Positions 21,247 through 32,125 of a DNA stretch of 64,000 nt are shown here, piece after piece. This DNA comes from Papaver somniferum (lineage: Eukaryota; Streptophyta; Magnoliopsida; Ranunculales; Papaveraceae). The position numbers and the translations under genes are program-made. The notes beneath the pieces are model-generated. The model was not told the DNA's origin, did not search any database, and saw nothing but the letters and a program-made list of their open reading frames with translations. Where the stretch lies: the NCBI RefSeq assembly GCF_003573695.1, contig NC_039366.1, positions 158,783,745 to 158,847,744 on the forward strand, written 5' to 3'. Within the stretch, counting starts at the first letter, position 1. Each line of letters opens with the position of its first letter.

Positions 21247-23096
21247 CTAAAGAAAGTCAGCAAAATAAGATTTCTGCTTTTCTTCATACATCTTCTTCAA
21301 CACGGCATCACTGGTGGTGAAAGAAGTGTCACCTTCCACCGCTTTCCTTATAGCATCAATCTTTTGACGAAGCCACTTCAGATTGAAGCCAAGTTCTTCA
21401 GCTTTCTTCAAGTTGTACTCCCAATCAAAGAGTACATCCCGGGTGACAGTATTTCCAGTTGTGATGCGGATATCATTTATAACACGCAATATGGATTCTA
21501 CTTGCCTCGTCAAGAAATAACTATGCTCCGGATCCTTGGTAACGACGATGTGCCCATACATCTTCCACGGTTTCTCGTACAAGCCTGCATATCCAATGGG
21601 AACGCTGAATCCGCCAACTAGTTCATGATACGGTAGTGAAGCATCGAACGGAGGATCAAAAGCAACTCCTGCACTTTGATATTCATGCACCACTATGCGG
21701 TTCTCAATTACTGGAGCAGCCTCCAGGGCAACAGTTTCTTCAGTATTCTCTACTGGTGTTTCGGTTTCTTCTATCACTGAAGCAGCAACAATCTGAGTTT
21801 CCAAGACTTCAATGACAACCTTCTCATGGCCTTGAAGTGCAGAGATGGTTGTCTCTTCATCAATAACTCCAGGGCAGTTTGAGTTATCCTCATTGGTTTC
21901 AATATCCTCAACTTCGGCATTTGGCACCTAATACGAAGATTACATGAGGATTAGAGTCATTTAATATTGAAACCAAATGAGATCATAAAATACATCATAC
22001 AAGCAATCCAACATTATCAAGATTAATCATTATACACTCAAGGCACGAGCAAATAGCATGAAAGTCATGAAAATACGTTTTACGGTAACCTCGTCTGAAG
22101 AAACTGTAATCTGCCCTGTACTAAAAGACAAACTGGGAGCAATATACGAGGAATATTAAGATGGGTTATATACCATTCTCTTCGTATGGATTTCCACTAC
22201 AACGTCTCAAAATTTCATGACAATCCGATGAACGAGCAATGAGATGTGGCTAAAACATGGAGCAACATGCCATCTGAAAAAGTTCTGAAGGTCTCCTGGA
22301 AGTTCACTATTTCGCCTTTTTCAGACCCTAAACATGCTCAAACTTCAAAGAGCTTCTTTGATAAAGCTTGGAAATTTCCTGGGCTTGAAGATACATATTC
22401 AAACCGCGAAAATCCGACTTCGGACGAAGATTCTACAACGTTTCTAGTAAAATCTGAAGTCGGAAATTTTCCAGTGACGTATTTCGGCAAAGTTATCCAT
22501 AAATTCACATGGATTTTCATTCATTCATTAACGAATCAGCGATATCATACTTATTTGAAGAAATTACAGGAGATATACTTACTAAGGGAGTCTCTAAATC
22601 ATTTGAAGGTTCGACGATGCCAGAATCTCCGTTGACAACACCGCTATCTCCATTCGGTTCGGGATTTCGGGAATTCTCCATATTCCCGTCTCCCAAAGAA
22701 GAGTGTGCTTCATCAACATGATTCTTATCTACAATGATTTCTTCCTAGATTCATCAACAAAAATTATTATTATTTCATTCAAGGAGATGCCGCGATCACC
22801 TGCACGAAAGAGATATTTACATCGACTTCTTCATCAGTACTGGATTCCTGAATTGTTTGCCTGGGAACAAGTTGAAGACCGTCAATCGATGGAGAAAAGG
22901 TCTGAAAAGAAATAACAAAACCTTGGTCTCGTGATCCTAATTGCACGGGCAGAAAAAAGTCATGACACAAGGAGCGCTAACAACTCACCAAAGAAACGGC
23001 TGGAGACTGCACGTCATTTGCTAACATCCTGTAGTCCTTACTTCTGGGTGCTCCGCCCCGAAGACTTTCTTCCATTTCCGAGGAGTCTACATTGAT
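21247..23096 (-). CDS. Antisense spliced gene (aORF) of Gypsy-1, four open exons
   Basis: On the minus strand I can join four phase-0 exons: 23096-22989, 22901-22800, 22744-22583 and 21927-21247. Introns have GT-AG ends: donors GTGAGT, GTGATC and GTAAGT; acceptors TTTCAG before exon 1, TTCTTTTCAG, ATCTAG and TATTAG. They give 350 codons with no stop, ending at TAG 21247. Exons 1-3 are acidic and polar. The last exon carries a conserved module (HEYQSAG, LVGGFSVPIGYAGLYEKPW, YGHIV, then a helical tail) shared with Gypsy-2 36042-36608. The start lies in a further 5' exon, possibly ATG 23281. Tat elements are known for antisense ORFs here; function unproven. Confidence 0.6.
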
Positions 23097-23181
23097 CTGA
23101 AACCTCACTACATGATCATCCTGTGGTATAGTTGATGAAATAACCAGGAGTACAACTCAGTATGAAGGATCTCTCACCATC

Positions 23182-23281
23182 ATTCAGAGGTCCCAGAAGT
23201 ACCATTTCTTGAAGTTACACCCGCGGAGATGTCATCCTTGGAAACATCGTCTTTGAAAGTGTCATCATGGGAGTCAGTCAT
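23182..23281 (-). pseudogene. Possible first exon of the Gypsy-1 antisense gene
   Basis: Minus-strand ATG at 23281 begins an acidic stretch (MTDSHDDTFKDDVSKDD) that closes after 33 codons. No clear phase-0 donor before the stop. Homologous flanks place it opposite the first antisense ORF of Gypsy-2 (38092). Confidence 0.3.
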
Positions 23282-24188
23282 TCTTGCAAAGTGGCTGTGA
23301 CAGATGCATAACATTCAGCGCATCATTTATACAAAGTGCAGGATTCAGCAAAACAACGAATCATGGAATAAAGATGCTCACATCAGCGTCTGCAAAAATG
23401 GTAACTTTCAACTCTTACCTGTTTACGATTCCACTAACAGTACATGATTTAATACTTCAAATCTTGCTCGTTCCTTCAAACCTGCTAAGACGAGCAAAAT
23501 TCTGACATGATTTTCACAAAACCGTGAACAACCCACGTAAATTTTACAATGTGAACATTCACTGGTTTCTCAAAATCTGGACAGACGTCTATTCTATGAT
23601 TGTGAAAACTCACATATAGACATTCTTTCACCATGTATGGTTGTCTACTTTCAACAATTGTTCAAAATCAAAACATTGATTTTACAAAATATATTTTAAT
23701 GTGAAACTCACGTGAATTTGAAAAATATATATATTTTGCTCCTTCACGCGAGCATCCACCTTTGAAACGAGAGTTTATTCCACTTTGTGAGATCTCACAT
23801 ATTTTAAAAATAAAATTTTGTTTTTCGTGAAAGCTCATAGACAATTTTTATCATTAGACTCGGGTCTATTTTGTTGTTTCTTAAACTAACGAACGAACGA
23901 GCGTCTGCACTAAAACGGATTCCTTTCTTAGGTCCGGCCCGCGAATCCTAACTGACCATGGAATCGTCGTCCAAACCAGTGGATCAACACCAATTTATGC
24001 TCATCAAACGAAGCTCCAATCATGACATTGAAGCCTTCATCAAGTCGTGGTTTGCTCATGCTCTCTAAATCCGGTAACGTCTCAACTTACGACTAAGTTC
24101 AATCACTGGTATTATTATTTGTGGCCGGAAAATCGCCATTTAATGCTGACTGAGGAACACAACTTTCCTCAGTAAGCAGGGGACTTAA
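23282..24188 (-). other. 5' flank of the antisense gene and polypurine tract of Gypsy-1
   Basis: AT-rich, homologous to 38150-39491 of Gypsy-2, but about 330 bp holding the TATA box and CT-rich leader of the Gypsy-2 antisense gene is missing near 23930. GCAGGGGACTTAA at 24176-24188 is the likely polypurine tract for the sense element. Confidence 0.6.
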
Positions 24189-27100
24189 TGTAGATGGTGG
24201 ATTTTCGACAAGGGATAAAATCGTAAACTCATAATTATACGAAGCTCTGATCCAGCAATCAGACGTGAGTATCGAGACACGGGTCTCTCATCGAATTCTT
24301 AACGGAGAGTACTTTCTCTCAGAGTACATGTAGATATGTAGTCTCACGACTGGACAACGACATATCTCATGAATACTGAATACTTTCAGTGATTATTTCT
24401 ATATAGTATCACGAGATGGACGGCTCCTAGACAGCTTGCTCTGCTAGTATAGAGCGATAACGTCTTCAGGAACAAACAACGAGTTTACCCTGACTATATA
24501 AAGGATATGACTTACCGACAAGCTCATATCGGGATAATTAATGCTCCTAGACAGCTTGCTCTGCTAGTATAGAGCCACAAAGTTAATTATTCCTAATTAC
24601 AATTTCTCCTATTCCATGGTCGAATCCACGACTGGTCCCATGGAACGGCAATGATAATTGATCCTATTCCATGGTCGAATCCACGACTGGTCCCACAGAA
24701 TGGCAATAAACAATTGTTCTGATTCTATGATCGAATCCACGACTTGATCTCATAGAATAGCAATAACTATATTATCTCATTACTCCGATTTCATGATCGA
24801 ATCCACAACTGGTCTCATAAATGGTAATAGATAAATCTTAATTACTCTGATTCTATGGTCGAATCTACGATCCCATGGAATGGTAATGCTCACTTTATTA
24901 TTCTGAATTCGTAGTAGAATCCTCAGCTGATCCTATGAATTAATAATAAACATCTTATTACTCAGTTTTGTGAATTATTCTCCACTCAATTCCACAATTA
25001 GTAATAAATAATCAACAACCGGGAGTCTGAGCTACCTCTAAGTAAGCCCCGATTCAAATGGTGAAAGGTTATTCAACGACGATGCACTAATAGTCACCGT
25101 ACGAACGAGTATTTCAAAGTACAACGAAACGATGAACCTATGCAAAATAGGGAAGAAAATAATAAATAATTAAAAATATTGACCAAGGTGCTGGGAACAC
25201 GGACATACGACCTACCGACCGTGCCGTGGTCAGTTCCACACTAGTTTTATATTTTTAATACATTTTTATTATTTTCCATGATTTGATGAAAATTCTCTCA
25301 TCTGATCAATTTTCCTTCGTCTCGAGGAAACTCCTCGGTTTCATGGTACTTCCATAAATCCATAAAAAATAATATTAAACTAAGGAAGGCGTGTGGGGCG
25401 TGACCATTGGCCAACCGGCCATGCCTTATTATTTTATTATTATTATTATTATTATTTCTCTAATTTCATGAAAAAATCCTTGATTTCATTGTAGTTTTGC
25501 ACAAATCATCATATAATAATAAAATAAAATAAAATTATGAAAACTTGTGGGACCGGGCCACTAGCCGGCCGGCCATGCCCTAGTCGGTCCCACACGCCAT
25601 TTGTTTTATTATTTTATTATTATTTATCTTATTTTTTCTTGAATTCATCAAATTCCTTGATTTTATGGTATTTCTCTCAAATTGGGAAAAATTCCTTCAA
25701 ATCATCAAAAATACCTAAAAAAATATTAAAAAATATTAAAACTCATGGGACCGGGCCATAGCCGGCCGGCCATGCCTCCATGGTCCCACAGGCCAGTGTT
25801 TTTATTATTTTAATATTTTGCTTCCATGAACTCATGAAAACTCCTTCAATTCATGGAAACTCCCTAAATTCATCAAATTTCTCAAAATTTATGAATTTTT
25901 CATAAAATCATCAAAATATTATAAAAGTAAGGAAAAAGCACCACGGGACTGTGATCACGACCGGCCGACCATGCCTTGACCACGGCGGTCCCACACCTCA
26001 TCATTCCTTATTTTATAATTATTTTTCATCATCTCATGGTGTTTTCCTCAGTTTCGTCGAAACCCTAATTTTGACATATTTTCTCGAATGGATGCTCAAT
26101 TGCACGCTAGAAAATATCAAAATTCTCAGGACTGAGACGCGGACGCCTTGGGGACACGAGCAACCTATCTTGAACGACCAATATTGGCTCTTTGGCTCAC
26201 GGAAGCCGGTCCCATCAATTTTCACAGTTTTGACCTAATTTGCACAATTGCTCGTATTAGGTCCAAAACTCTTCCAAACACTTTGGATTTTCATGAAGTG
26301 ATCGTCAGGCGGTCACGTGACTACCCAGGGCCGGTTTCATGACCCCATGGTTGGTCCCTCACTCCGTCATAATTAATTAGGTTTTCTCACCTAAGGCTCA
26401 AACGAGCATTTTCGAACAAATGATTAAACCAACATTTAATCATTCTTTCACCAAAAAATCGTCAACTCTTCAGGATTTCTTTGTATTTGCTCACGTGAGC
26501 ATATGGACACTACATGGTTGATCCACGGTCCCATGTAGTCTCTCCCTCCTTCGTCCCATGGTTAAAATTCTGACGAACCATGAATTGATCATCAATTGAT
26601 CAAATTAGGGTTTCTGAATCCAATGATCATCATTCCAGATTCCAACCTTAATAATTTTACGAAGACCTCACGGTCATTAATATTATTAATTATGCTCGGT
26701 TCAACAACCAGTACTTTAATTAATATTTCTGTCACGCTACCAATAATCCATCAGATGAGCAACACTTGCTCAGACGATCAAATATTCAACAATTCATCAC
26801 ATGAGCAACACTTGCTCAGATGATAAATATTTTCTCAAACCAAGGAATATTGGTTCAACAATCAATATTCAACGATCCATCGAATGAGCAATACTTGCTC
26901 ACTTCATCATAAAAATTATACCTCTGTCTCATGACATGTTGAATTCATGAGTTTCAGAACATCATGTTCAACTCAGCAACTACATGGACTCATCGTCCCA
27001 TCAAACCACGAAGTCATCAATTGACTAACATACCAGGAGACGTCAATCGTGTCACTTTGGGGGATATCACTTAGGGTTTTGGTCTGGCGGTCTACGACAC

Positions 27101-27726
27101 GTGTATTCAAACACACGATGGAATGTGAGCAATTCGTGCAATCAGTTGAAGGAATTCACGAGGTAGTGGGTGGAAAATCGACCAAGTCTCCACACGTTGA
27201 GCAACTGGTTTCAAACACGATCTCCACTTCCCCACTCCTTGATTTCATCAACTGTCACGCTTCATGGGATCATGGTGTCTAAAATTCCAGCAATATAAAT
27301 AAGTCTCTGAATCATAATTGAATCATCGGCATCATCATTATCATCAATCTCACGTCAAACTGACAACACGAGATCATCAACTCATCAATTGAGCAACTAC
27401 TCTCAATTAAGCAATTTTAATCATTAAGAGCTTATCATATTCAGAATTCACACACCCACAATCTTTGATTACCATTGATTCCACGCATTTCTCAGCTTCC
27501 CTCCTATAGATCAACCCATCCTCTCTTGTGACCGAATTTACTCTGGAACGGTCATTGTCTTGATTTAGGACGAAGTACTACAGATTGATCACTCGAATCT
27601 AAAGCACCCCCTTTGCAGCGGTGCATCTGTGTGAGGTTTAACATTTTGCTCGGTTCGAGGAGTCTCCTCCGTACGGTCGTCTCCTCAATTCCTTAAAAAC
27701 CAGCAAATCGTTTTTCCCCATCTACA
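24189..27726 (+). repeat. Gypsy-1 3' LTR
   Basis: 3538 bp, same ends as the 5' LTR; a few substitutions per 200 bp and one damaged GC-rich unit near 25425. Followed by AAAGC (27727-27731), the right half of the target duplication. Confidence 0.92.
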
Positions 27727-27791
27727 AAAGCTTTATTTTTTAATCCATATATATTGATAGTTTTGTCACTAAAATTTACAAAGGGGGAGAC
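27727..27791 (+). other. End of family A internal 1 with polypurine tract
   Basis: Continues the family A sequence broken by Gypsy-1 (CTTTATTTTTTAATCC, matching about 47612 onward). AAAGGGGGAGAC ends at 27791, directly before the TGTTAG start of LTR2. Confidence 0.85.
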
Positions 27792-29410
27792 TGTTAGAGC
27801 ATTGCTCGGTCGAACTCGCAAGTGTTTATATCTTAAGATTGTTGTCAAATTTAGTTGTTAAAACTAAATCTTGATTTCTAGTCCACATTTAGTCAGTCTC
27901 GGATTAAGATAGAAGAGTGTTGTAGAGATTCATATATCACTGCGTTCTACCGTTTGAAGGCGAAGACTAACATGAGCTTTGGAGATCTTCAACATCAAAA
28001 GGTAAGTGAAAATTGAACCACCTATATCTCAAGTTTTCACTTTTCTATCTTTGAGACATTGTCGCATGACTAAATTAGACAGTATATGCATAATAAAAAT
28101 TTCGAGTTAAGTTTATCTTGAATATCTTCTCGAAATATAACTATATAAGCTTATGAACAGTTGTTCATACTTGATGAATTTGGTTTAGAATAATTTATTA
28201 TTTATAGACTAATCATAATTCAAGATTTAATCATTTGAAATATTCTGGAACAGTGATATGTGTCATTGATGTTATTCGGGAATATTTCATATTGAGTATT
28301 AGAGAGACATCGAACTACTATTAATCTGGATACATGACAGTATGCATACCAGTTCACATACTGGGAGAACTATTATAAGTCCAGAGCCGCAGTATATGTA
28401 CCCCAGTACACGTACCGGCGTAGCTATAGTTCAGCAACGACTTTTTGGTACGCATACCCGGTATCCATACCATAAAAAGTCCGTTGATCGTGAACTAGGA
28501 AAGGTATGCATACCTAATATGCAAACCGAAAAAGATCTGTTGGTTTCAAAACGAAATTAGGTATGCATACCATAAAAGATATGTGAGTTCCTGAACTCGT
28601 TTTTATCTTAAGGGTATCCATACGCGGTACACGTACTATGACAATAACATTCACGAACAGGTACAATACACATACTTACCCTGTCGAATAGTTTCATATG
28701 TATCATAATTATTTCTATGAGATAATCGGCATTGAACAACTCTCTAGAAACATTATCTAGACATTTTTGATCATATGTGTGATCCAAGAGAAGTCTTAAA
28801 GTGTTATATGAAAATGATTAAGCTTATCGTTCAATTAGCTAGTTTCGGCTAACCCACATGAACATGTAATTGTACACGATTCGCTACGGTTCATCCTAAC
28901 CAGAGTGTATACTCTACTATGTTAATCTCAAGTCAAGTTTTTCATCTAACGGTGATTATTGATGGGTTGATTCCAAAGCTATCTTAGCTTAAACCTAAAG
29001 CAACCTTGGTCTTGAAAGTCTACACAAGGAGAACCTAAAACAATTGGGATATTTGAATCCCTAACACTATTATGTGTGTCCTAGTTGTAAACTAGAGTCG
29101 TTCTCTCCTTAAAACCCTTCTAGGGTTTAGCGACTAAAAAGACTTCATCTTGGGATTCTTTAAGCCAGGTCCAACTATCTTTATCTTGATAGTTCGAGTA
29201 TCTTGATCTTGTTTTGATTGTTCAGCTTCTCACTCAAACAAGATATATGGAAATCACAAAGTATCTTTGTCTCAGACTTTGTGATTCCACAAGTTTCAAC
29301 TTGTGAGGTGAATAATAATCTAGGATGCTCTTCGGGAGTTATAATACCGGATTTTGAGGTTAGATATACTTTGTCTATTGCTATCGATTTCCTATCTCAC
29401 CTTGATCTTT
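27792..29410 (+). repeat. Family A LTR2, 5' part
   Basis: Starts TGTTAGAGCATTGCTCGG after a polypurine tract, and breaks off inside CTTGATCTTT at 29410, where Gypsy-2 LTR sequence begins. Contains an array of GGTATGCATACC-type palindromes (28338-28650). Confidence 0.88.
28338..28650 (+). repeat. GGTATGCATACC palindrome array in family A LTR2
   Basis: About eight copies or variants of GTATGCATAC / GGTACGCATACC in 310 bp. AGGTATGCATACCT near 28502-28515 is a perfect 14-bp palindrome. Same type of motif as in family B LTRs. Confidence 0.8.
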
Positions 29411-30895
29411 TAACCTAATTGCACGTATTAGGTCCAAGACTCTTCCAAACACTTTGGATTTTCATGAAGTGATCATCAGGCGGTCACGTGACTACCCAGG
29501 GCCGGTTTCATGACCCCATGGTCGGTCCCTCACTCCGTCATAATTAATTAGGTTTTCTCACCTAAGGCTCAGATGAGCATCTTCGAATAAATGATTAAAC
29601 CGGCATTTAATCATTCTTTCACCAACAAATCGTCAACTCTTCAGGAGTTCTTTGTATTTGCTCACGTGAGCATATGGACACTATATGGTTGATCCACGGT
29701 CCCATGTAGTCGCTCCCTCCTTCGTCCCATGGTTAAAATTCTGACGAACCATAAATTGATCAACAATTGATCAAATTAGGGTTTCTGTATCCAAGGATCA
29801 TATTTCAGATTCCAACCTTAATAATTTTACGATGACCTCATGGTCATTAATTTTATTAATTATGCTCGGTTCAACGAACAGTATTCTAATTAATATTTTG
29901 GTACGCTGCCAATAATCCATCAGATGAGCAACACATGCTCAGATGATCAAATATTCAACAATTCATCACATGAGCAACACTTGCTCAGATGATGAATATT
30001 TGCTCAAACCAAGGAATATTGGTTCAACAATCAATATTCAACGATCCATCGATTGAGCAATACTTGCCCACTTCATCGTAAGAACTATACCTCTGTCTCA
30101 TGACATGTTCAACTCATGACTTTCAGAACATCATGCTCAACTCAGCAACTACATGGACTCATCGTCCCATCAAACCACGAAGTCATCAATTGACTAACAT
30201 ACCACGAGACGTCAATCGTGTCACTTTGGGGGGTATCACTTAGGGTTTTGGTCCGGCGGTCTACGGCACGTGTGTTTAAACACACGATGGAATGTGAGCA
30301 AGTCATGCAATCATTTGAAGGAATTCACGAGGTAGTGGGTGGAAAATCGACCAAGTCTCCACACGTTGAGCAACTGGTTTCAAACACGATCTCCACTTCC
30401 CCACTCCTTGATTCCATCAACTGTCACACTTCATGGGATCATGGTGTCTAAAATTCCAGCAATATAAATAAGTCTCCGAATTATGATTGAATCATCAGCA
30501 TCAACAGTATCATCAATCTCACGTCTCATTGACAACACGAGATCATCAACTCATCAATTGAGCAACTACTCTCAATTGAGCAATTTCAATCATTCAGAGC
30601 TTATCATATTCAGAATTCACACACCCACAATCTTTGATTACCATTGATTCCACACATTTCCCAGCTTCCCTCCTACAAATCAACCCATCCTCTCTTGTGA
30701 CCGAATTTACTCTGGAACGGTCATTGTCTTGATTTAGGCCGGAGTACTACAGATTGATCTCTCGAATCTAAAGCACCCCCTTTGCAGCGGTGCATCTGTG
30801 TGAGGTTTAAAATTTCGCTCGGTTCGAGGAGTCTCCTCCGCACGGTCGTCTCCTCAATTCCTTAAAAACCAGCAAATCGTTTTTCCCTATCTACG
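29411..30895 (+). repeat. Gypsy-2 5' LTR remnant
   Basis: Matches the last 1.5 kb of the Gypsy-1 LTR (15695-17182). The usual CTACA end reads CTACG here. Confidence 0.88.
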
Positions 30896-30898
30896 GAT

Positions 30899-30915
30899 TG
30901 GCGACCACAGTGGGA
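30899..30915 (+). promoter_or_regulatory. Primer-binding site, probably tRNA-Arg (Gypsy-2)
   Basis: TGGCGACCACAGTGGGA, 3 nt after the LTR remnant, identical to Gypsy-1. Confidence 0.75.
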
Positions 30916-30952
30916 GATCATTCTCTCGGTTGCAATCTCACAATTCCACAAG

Positions 30953-32125
30953 ATGGTTGGTGTTAGGACTAATTCAACTAATTCAGATCAGAATATTTCA
31001 AACGGAAACATTCCTCATGTTACACCTGGCGGCATTGAAGGCAGAGGGATCCCGACTTTGACAGAATTGGATCAAATCCTAGAGGTCCATACTAGGAACA
31101 TGGACCTGATGAAGGAGACGATAAACCACATCCTCGACTTTCTCATAAGATTAACATCCGAGTTAGGCGGTATCTCAGCTCCAGAAGCCTCAACACCGGG
31201 GACTGAAGCGTCATCTGACCCTCAAATCAACAGCTTCACCACATACGAGAAGACGGTGGAACAAGAGGTCACACATTTGATTGAAAATCTATGTGAACTC
31301 CTACATTTCTCCAGGGATCAGCGCACAGACACATTTTCAGCACTCAACCAGATATCATCCAGCGTGCAAATAACGCCACCAACACCATCAGTTGAAGAAG
31401 TCTCCCTAGTGCCTGTGCATTCGATCGACAACATCTCTTTTGGAGAAGAAGATCGCATGACGGATGAAGGACACAACCGAGCATTGTATGTTACTGGTTT
31501 CATCAAAGGCACCGAATTTAGAAGATCTCTTGTCGACACCGGTGCTTCCACTAACATTGTCACTATGAAGACTCTCAGGATGGCCAGATTCCCACAAGGT
31601 AAAATCGTTCGCTATCCCATCCTAATGACAGGATTTGAAGGAATCCAGAGCCATACATATGGATATGCATACATAGATTTGAGGGTTGGGCCGATTCGAT
31701 CGAAAGAAAAGTTTCATGTCATCGAGCAAGAACCTGACTACCACATAATACTGGGACGCCCATGGCTCCATGATAACAAGGTGGTTCCTTCAACATACCA
31801 TAAATGCATGAAGGCTCTGCTCGACAACAAGATCGTTCGTATTCCGGCTTCATCATCTCCTTATGCTCCCGTTTATGATACTGAGTTCCTTGAATCTCAA
31901 AAGGGCGTCCCCGAACCTCCAAGCAGGATTCGCAATGCTCCACTTTCAAGCTGGAAGACTATTGAGAAGGCTGATAACGATCCGTCATCCTCAGCTGCTA
32001 AAATGATCAAGTCACCTACTACACCGACTAAATGCCATAATGGTCAAGTCTCAACTCCAGTGTCAAACTTCACGACCGATCGAGATGTAGAAGGGAGAGT
32101 CATTTATCGTCGACGGAAAGATTAG
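30953..32125 (+). pseudogene. Gypsy-2 Gag N-terminus fused to aspartic protease (capsid deleted)
   Basis: 390 codons from ATG 30953 (MVGVRTNSTN). The first about 110 residues are Gag-like; the capsid segment seen in Gypsy-1 (GRAYTWY etc.) is absent and the frame runs on into the pre-protease region (SRDQRTDTFSALNQI, residues about 120-140). The retropepsin-like domain has catalytic D at residue 195 in LVDTGAS (31535-31543) and the terminal ILGRPWLH near residue 265. A TAG at 32123 ends it and RT continues in the same frame. Without a capsid it could not form its own particle, although the protease motif is intact. Confidence 0.75.

Larger units (their letters stand above)
13610..27726 (+). 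mobile_element. Gypsy-1, complete Tat-type Ty3/gypsy element (14.1 kb)
   Basis: LTRs of 3573 and 3538 bp (TGTAGATGG...CCCATCTACA), flanked by GAAGC on the left and AAAGC on the right, an imperfect 5-bp duplication. The empty site TTTTGAAGCTTTATT is present in unit 2 near 47610. Inside are a primer-binding site, a frameshifted gag, a heavily deleted pol, an antisense spliced gene and a polypurine tract. Gag and protease types and the antisense ORF point to the Tat clade. Confidence 0.9.

Noticed and set aside
22246..22915. Plus-strand frames of 70-129 codons in Gypsy-1
   Set aside because: Shadows of the antisense exons and introns; no similarity to Tat proteins.
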